A stretch of DNA of 15,137 bases, taken from NCBI GenBank assembly GCA_035509915.1, contig DATKIB010000175.1:1-15137 (forward strand), given 5' to 3'. The notes under the pieces are model-generated. The model searched no databases. It worked only from the letters and a program-made list of their open reading frames with translations, and was not told the DNA's origin. The DNA comes from Bog-564 sp035509915. GTDB lineage: Bacteria; Actinomycetota; Acidimicrobiia; Acidimicrobiales; UBA8190. Positions 13,239 to 15,137 of the stretch are shown one piece after another (position 1 is the stretch's first letter; each line of letters begins with the position of its first letter). The position numbers and the translations under genes are program-made.

Positions 13239-13266
13239 ACGGGCACTGAGCGTGGAGGCAGACACG

Positions 13267-14427
13267 ATGGCTGGTCGTAGCACCTTTGGAAATGCTCGCA
13301 AGCTCCCATCTGGGCGCTACCAGGCGTCCTATTGGTATCAAGGCAAGCGCTATATCGCCCCGAACACGTTCGAGTCGAAGGCTGACGCCTACGCATGGGT
13401 AGCGAATGAACGCACCGCAATCGGCCGAGGCGCGTGGGTCGACCCTGAAGCCGGCAAGGTGAAGTTCAGCACGTTCGCCGAGCAGTGGCTCGCCAACCGT
13501 CCCGACCTCCGTCCCCGCTCCGAGCGGCTGTACCGCTCGTTGCTGGACGTACACCTGATCCCGAATTTTGGCGAAACTCCAATCGCAAAAGTAACGCCAT
13601 CGTCTGTCAGCACATGGCAGGCGGTGCTCGTCGCCAAAAGCCCTGGCGCATCGGCCAGCGCCTACCGGCTGCTGCGTGCGATCTTCGCCTCGGCCGTGCG
13701 CGACGACAAGCTGCTGCGCTCGCCGTGTCGCGTAGCGAAGGGCGGAATGGATCGGACGGTCGAACGCCCTATGCTCACCATGGCAGAGGTGCAGGCGCTA
13801 ACCGACACGATGCCCGATAACCTCCGCGCTGCTGTTACTCTCGCTGCGTGGGGCGCGCTGCGTCGAGGCGAGGTGCTTGGGCTCCGACGTCGAGACGTCG
13901 ACCCGCTTCGGTCCCTCGTTCGAGTTGAGCAAGCCCAGGTTGAGCTGAACGACGGAAGCCTCATCTTCGGATCGCCCAAGACGGACGCAGGCGTTCGAGC
14001 AGTGCATCTGCCCGAGCCAGCCATGAGCGAGGTGAGCAGGCACCTCGACGCACACGTCGGAGCCGAGCGAGACGCTCTGCTGTTCACTGGACGCGGAGGA
14101 GTCCCGATGCGACCAAGGACACTGGCGAGTGCATTTCGTTCTGCGCGCACGAAATGCACGCTACCCAACGCCCACTTCCACGACCTTCGTCACTTCGCTT
14201 TGACGATGGCCGCGACGACTGGCGCGTCGACGGCGGAGCTAATGCGACGCGCTGGACACCGTTCGGCTGCTGCCGCACTGCGCTACCAACATGCCACCGA
14301 GGATCGCGACAAGGCCATCGCAGTGGCACTTGGCGAGCTGGCACGCGGGGCCTCTGTGTTGCCGATCGCGCGGGCCAGGGGAAATCCTTCGCGCACGAAT
14401 CGCGCACGCCAGCCGTCCGCGCGCTAG
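13267..14427 (+). CDS. Tyrosine-type site-specific integrase
   Basis: 386 aa from the ATG at 13267, preceded by GTGGAGG. The frame is open upstream to 12994, but that part overlaps another gene. N-terminal arm-binding region with a three-strand pattern (about 12-50: LPSGRYQASYWYQGKRYIAP), core-binding SAM-like domain (about 65-150), and a C-terminal catalytic domain. The catalytic residues are visible: Arg in LRRGEVLGL, Lys in SPKTDAGVR, HxxR in FHDLRHFALT, His in AGHRSAAAALRY and the nucleophile Tyr in RYQHA. It integrates and excises the element at the tRNA-Arg 3' end and stops 25 bp from the att core. Its last codons contain two copies of the TCGCGCAC candidate arm site, so coding and recombination sequence overlap. 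Confidence 0.95.
   Translation: MAGRSTFGNARKLPSGRYQASYWYQGKRYIAPNTFESKADAYAWVANERTAIGRGAWVDPEAGKVKFSTFAEQWLANRPDLRPRSERLYRSLLDVHLIPNFGETPIAKVTPSSVSTWQAVLVAKSPGASASAYRLLRAIFASAVRDDKLLRSPCRVAKGGMDRTVERPMLTMAEVQALTDTMPDNLRAAVTLAAWGALRRGEVLGLRRRDVDPLRSLVRVEQAQVELNDGSLIFGSPKTDAGVRAVHLPEPAMSEVSRHLDAHVGAERDALLFTGRGGVPMRPRTLASAFRSARTKCTLPNAHFHDLRHFALTMAATTGASTAELMRRAGHRSAAAALRYQHATEDRDKAIAVALGELARGASVLPIARARGNPSRTNRARQPSAR
14389..14407. repeat. TCGCGCAC repeats, candidate right integrase arm sites
   Basis: TCGCGCAC at 14389-14396 and 14400-14407, 11 bp apart, within the final codons of the integrase and 46-64 bp inside the right att core. They match the repeats at 6462-6479 near the left att core. 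Confidence 0.55.
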
Positions 14428-14452
14428 TCACAACGTCTCTCAACAGGCCTTT

Positions 14453-14490
14453 GTGCCCCCGGCAGGAGTCGAACCCGCAACCTGGTGGGT
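14453..14490 (-). repeat. Right attachment site inside tRNA-Arg
   Basis: The 38-bp partner of 6306-6343. It covers the 3' half of the intact tRNA-Arg(TCT) plus one flanking base. Because the copy brought in by the element restores the complete tRNA, integration does not destroy the gene. Confidence 0.92.
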
Positions 14491-14527
14491 AGAAGCCACC
14501 CGCTCTATCCAGTTGAGCTACGGAGGC
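14454..14527 (-). tRNA. tRNA-Arg (anticodon TCT)
   Basis: On the minus strand the acceptor GCCTCCG pairs with CGGGGGC (one G-T pair), followed by discriminator A. The D arm is GCTCAACTGGATAGAGC, the anticodon stem GGTGG/CCACC encloses loop CTTCTAC with anticodon TCT, and the T arm is GCGGG-TTCGACT-CCTGC. CCA is not encoded. Its 3' half is the integration target of the element. Confidence 0.95.
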
Positions 14528-14705
14528 TGGGAGCCGCTTCCCAACGTCGCTCTCGGCCGCGTCCACAACGATAGGCGCTCGAGACGTCATTCGGACGCCA
14601 ACGGGCAGCTGGAAGTCGCGCCCAGCAGCCCCGGGCACCCCGGAAGGGACCGCAGATCGGTCAGGGTCGGGCCCGAAGAGCCGTGTGCCATGCTTGAGGG
14701 CACGC
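14528..14705. other. Spacer between divergent tRNA genes
   Basis: 178 bp holding the promoters of tRNA-Arg (minus) and tRNA-His (plus), though no clear -35/-10 pair could be picked out. A short TGGGA-gccgct-TCCCA type hairpin lies directly at the 5' end of tRNA-Arg (14528-14543). No gene seen. Confidence 0.4.
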
Positions 14706-14780
14706 GGTGGCCGTAGCTCAGGTGGTTAGAGCGCCAGGTTGTGGCCCTGGAGGTCGGGGGTTCAAGTCCCCTCGGTCACC
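14706..14780 (+). tRNA. tRNA-His (anticodon GTG)
   Basis: Acceptor GTGGCCG (14707-14713) pairs with CGGTCAC. The extra G at -1 (14706) faces discriminator C (14780), the hallmark of bacterial tRNA-His. Anticodon stem CCAGG/CCTGG encloses loop TTGTGGC with anticodon GTG; T arm GGGGG-TTCAAGT-CCCCT. CCA is not encoded. Confidence 0.95.
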
Positions 14781-14786
14781 CTCATG

Positions 14787-14825
14787 TGATGTGTCACGTC
14801 ATCGGCGAATGATGTGTCACATCAT
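14787..14825. repeat. Twin palindromic repeats between tRNA-His and tRNA-Lys
   Basis: TGATGTGTCACGTCAT (14787-14802) and TGATGTGTCACATCAT (14810-14825) differ at one base and are 23 bp apart. The second extends to a perfect 8-bp dyad around a single T (14809-14825). They lie 7 bp after tRNA-His, and could be a regulator's tandem operators or the remains of an insertion-sequence end. Confidence 0.5.
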
Positions 14826-14874
14826 GGTCGAAATCCAGTCCAAGGCGCTCGCTCGATTGCGTACACTCGCTGGT

Positions 14875-14949
14875 GCGCCTCTAGCTCAATGGCAGAGCAA
14901 CGGACTCTTAATCCGCAGGTTGGGGGTTCGAATCCCCCGAGGCGCACCA
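14875..14949 (+). tRNA. tRNA-Lys (anticodon CTT)
   Basis: Acceptor GCGCCTC pairs with GAGGCGC, then A and an encoded CCA (14947-14949). D arm GCTCAATGGCAGAGC. The anticodon stem ACGGA/TCCGC has one A-C mismatch at its top and encloses CTCTTAA with anticodon CTT. T arm GGGGG-TTCGAAT-CCCCC. A TACACT -10-like box sits at 14862-14867. Confidence 0.93.
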
Positions 14950-14964
14950 TGTTGATGTGATGGT

Positions 14965-15055
14965 TCGGCTGACCTCCGACGTTTCGTGGTCGGCTGACGC
15001 CCGACACGTGTTCGGCTGACGCCCGACACGTGTTCGGTTGATGTCCGACACCTTG
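14965..15055. repeat. 22-bp tandem repeats upstream of the transposase start
   Basis: Two identical, directly adjacent 22-bp units (14990-15011 and 15012-15033) begin TCGGCTGACGCCCGACACG. They are flanked by a 25-bp divergent unit on the left (14965-14989) and a divergent 22-bp unit on the right (15034-15055, TCGGTTGATGTCCGACAC). Each unit has TCGG...CCGA ends and the identical units carry a CACGTG palindrome. They are likely transposase-binding or operator sites. Confidence 0.7.
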
Positions 15056-15095
15056 CCCCACCAACCTTCGCTCACCGGCGAGGGGAGGTGGCTCG

Positions 15096-15137
15096 ATGCT
15101 CAAGGAGCTGAGCAAGGTGGAACAGCGCTACAACGCC
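15096..15137 (+). CDS. IS481-family transposase, N-terminus only
   Basis: ATG at 15096 after AGGGGAGGTG. The visible residues MLKELSKVEQRYNA run off the window edge. From knowledge of the family, actinobacterial IS481 transposases often begin with an M-x-x-E-L-S-x-V-E-Q-R-Y segment leading into an HTH domain and then a DDE catalytic core. Only 14 residues are available, so the call depends on that resemblance and the neighbouring repeats. Confidence 0.5.
   Translation, partial: MLKELSKVEQRYNA

Larger units (their letters stand above)
6306..14490. mobile_element. tRNA-Arg-integrated element, about 8.2 kb (satellite-like)
   Basis: The element is bounded by identical 38-bp copies of the 3' part of tRNA-Arg(TCT), at 6306-6343 and 14453-14490. 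The right copy belongs to the complete tRNA. A tyrosine integrase sits beside the right copy and an AlpA/Xis-like gene is the first gene at the left. The cargo is a RepA-like ATPase, a small-terminase-like protein, a zinc-ribbon microprotein, a serine recombinase, a GIY-YIG nuclease, four small overlapping leftward genes, an XRE regulator and a membrane-anchored protein. No capsid, tail, portal, large terminase, relaxase or VirB-type gene is present. The combination fits a phage satellite best; a remnant prophage or small integrative plasmid is possible. In the excised circle the integrase would lie directly upstream of xis. Confidence 0.88.
14951..15137 (+). mobile_element. Left end of a probable IS481-family insertion sequence (partial)
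   Basis: The first 14 codons of a transposase-like gene at 15096 are preceded by a repeat-rich 130 bp that begins within a few bases of the tRNA-Lys CCA end. The exact IS terminus is not determinable without the right end; TGT-starting candidates lie at 14951 and 14955. The rest of the element is outside the window. Confidence 0.4.

Noticed and set aside
12994..13266. N-terminal extension of the integrase to 477 aa
   Set aside because: The extra 91 residues overlap the upstream gene, show no integrase pattern, and the ATG at 13267 has GTGGAGG at good spacing.
14084..14638. 184-aa minus-strand frame with SVAQLDRAGGFYPPGCGFDS
   Set aside because: It reads through tRNA-Arg and antisense to the integrase; apparent conservation is due to the tRNA gene.
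14965..15055. CRISPR array
   Set aside because: The repeats are directly tandem, without spacers, only four in number, and precede a transposase-like start.
14822..15115. 97-aa minus-strand frame containing VRLGGFEPPTCGLRVRCS
   Set aside because: This is the familiar spurious product of translating antisense through tRNA-Lys; the conserved look comes from the tRNA.

Overview
The window is high-GC DNA with actinobacterial character. This rests on GTG starts, strong purine-rich ribosome binding sites, ATGA-type gene overlaps, and the mix of a Sulfotransfer_3-type sulfotransferase, SDR and MDR dehydrogenases and an IS481-like transposase start. I cannot name the species. It has three parts: a chromosomal metabolic block (1-6305), an integrated mobile element of about 8.2 kb (6306-14490), and a tRNA cluster running into the start of an insertion sequence (14454-15137).

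Chromosomal block. A sialidase/BNR-repeat protein, cut by the left edge, converges on a leftward run sulfotransferase - zinc alcohol dehydrogenase - SDR dehydrogenase, probably one transcript. Only 48 bp divergent from it is an alkyl-sulfatase-like metallo-beta-lactamase-fold protein followed by a VOC (glyoxalase-fold) protein. The set suggests handling of a hydrophobic alcohol or its sulfate ester: the sulfotransferase would make sulfate esters, the MBL protein would hydrolyse them, and the two dehydrogenases would oxidise the alcohol. The substrate is unknown.

Mobile element. A 38-bp sequence that is the 3' part of tRNA-Arg(TCT) occurs at 6306-6343 and 14453-14490, and only the right copy is part of a complete tRNA. 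A tyrosine integrase ends 25 bp from the tRNA-side copy, and an AlpA/Xis-like protein lies near the other end. Between them are a RepA-like RecA-fold ATPase, a small-terminase-like protein, a tiny zinc-ribbon protein and a serine recombinase (all rightward). Then come a GIY-YIG nuclease with homing-endonuclease-type repeats and a leftward chain of four small overlapping genes (two with membrane segments). These are followed by a divergent XRE regulator and a membrane-anchored protein of unknown function. I see no capsid, portal, large terminase, relaxase or type IV secretion gene. The integrase + AlpA + Rep + small terminase set is the architecture of phage satellites (PICI-like), which is the most interesting reading of this window. 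A defective prophage or a small integrative plasmid are the alternatives.

DNA-level structure in the element is rich. An octamer TCGCGCAC is repeated near both ends and is a candidate set of integrase arm sites. There are dyads of a CCTGACA motif inside the repA-like gene, a perfect AT-rich palindrome just ahead of the serine recombinase, nested inverted repeats upstream of the nuclease, and a hairpin in the integrase leader.

Right flank. tRNA-Arg(TCT) on the minus strand, tRNA-His(GTG) and tRNA-Lys(CTT) on the plus strand, twin palindromes between the last two, then 22-bp tandem repeats ahead of the first 14 codons of a probable IS481-family transposase.
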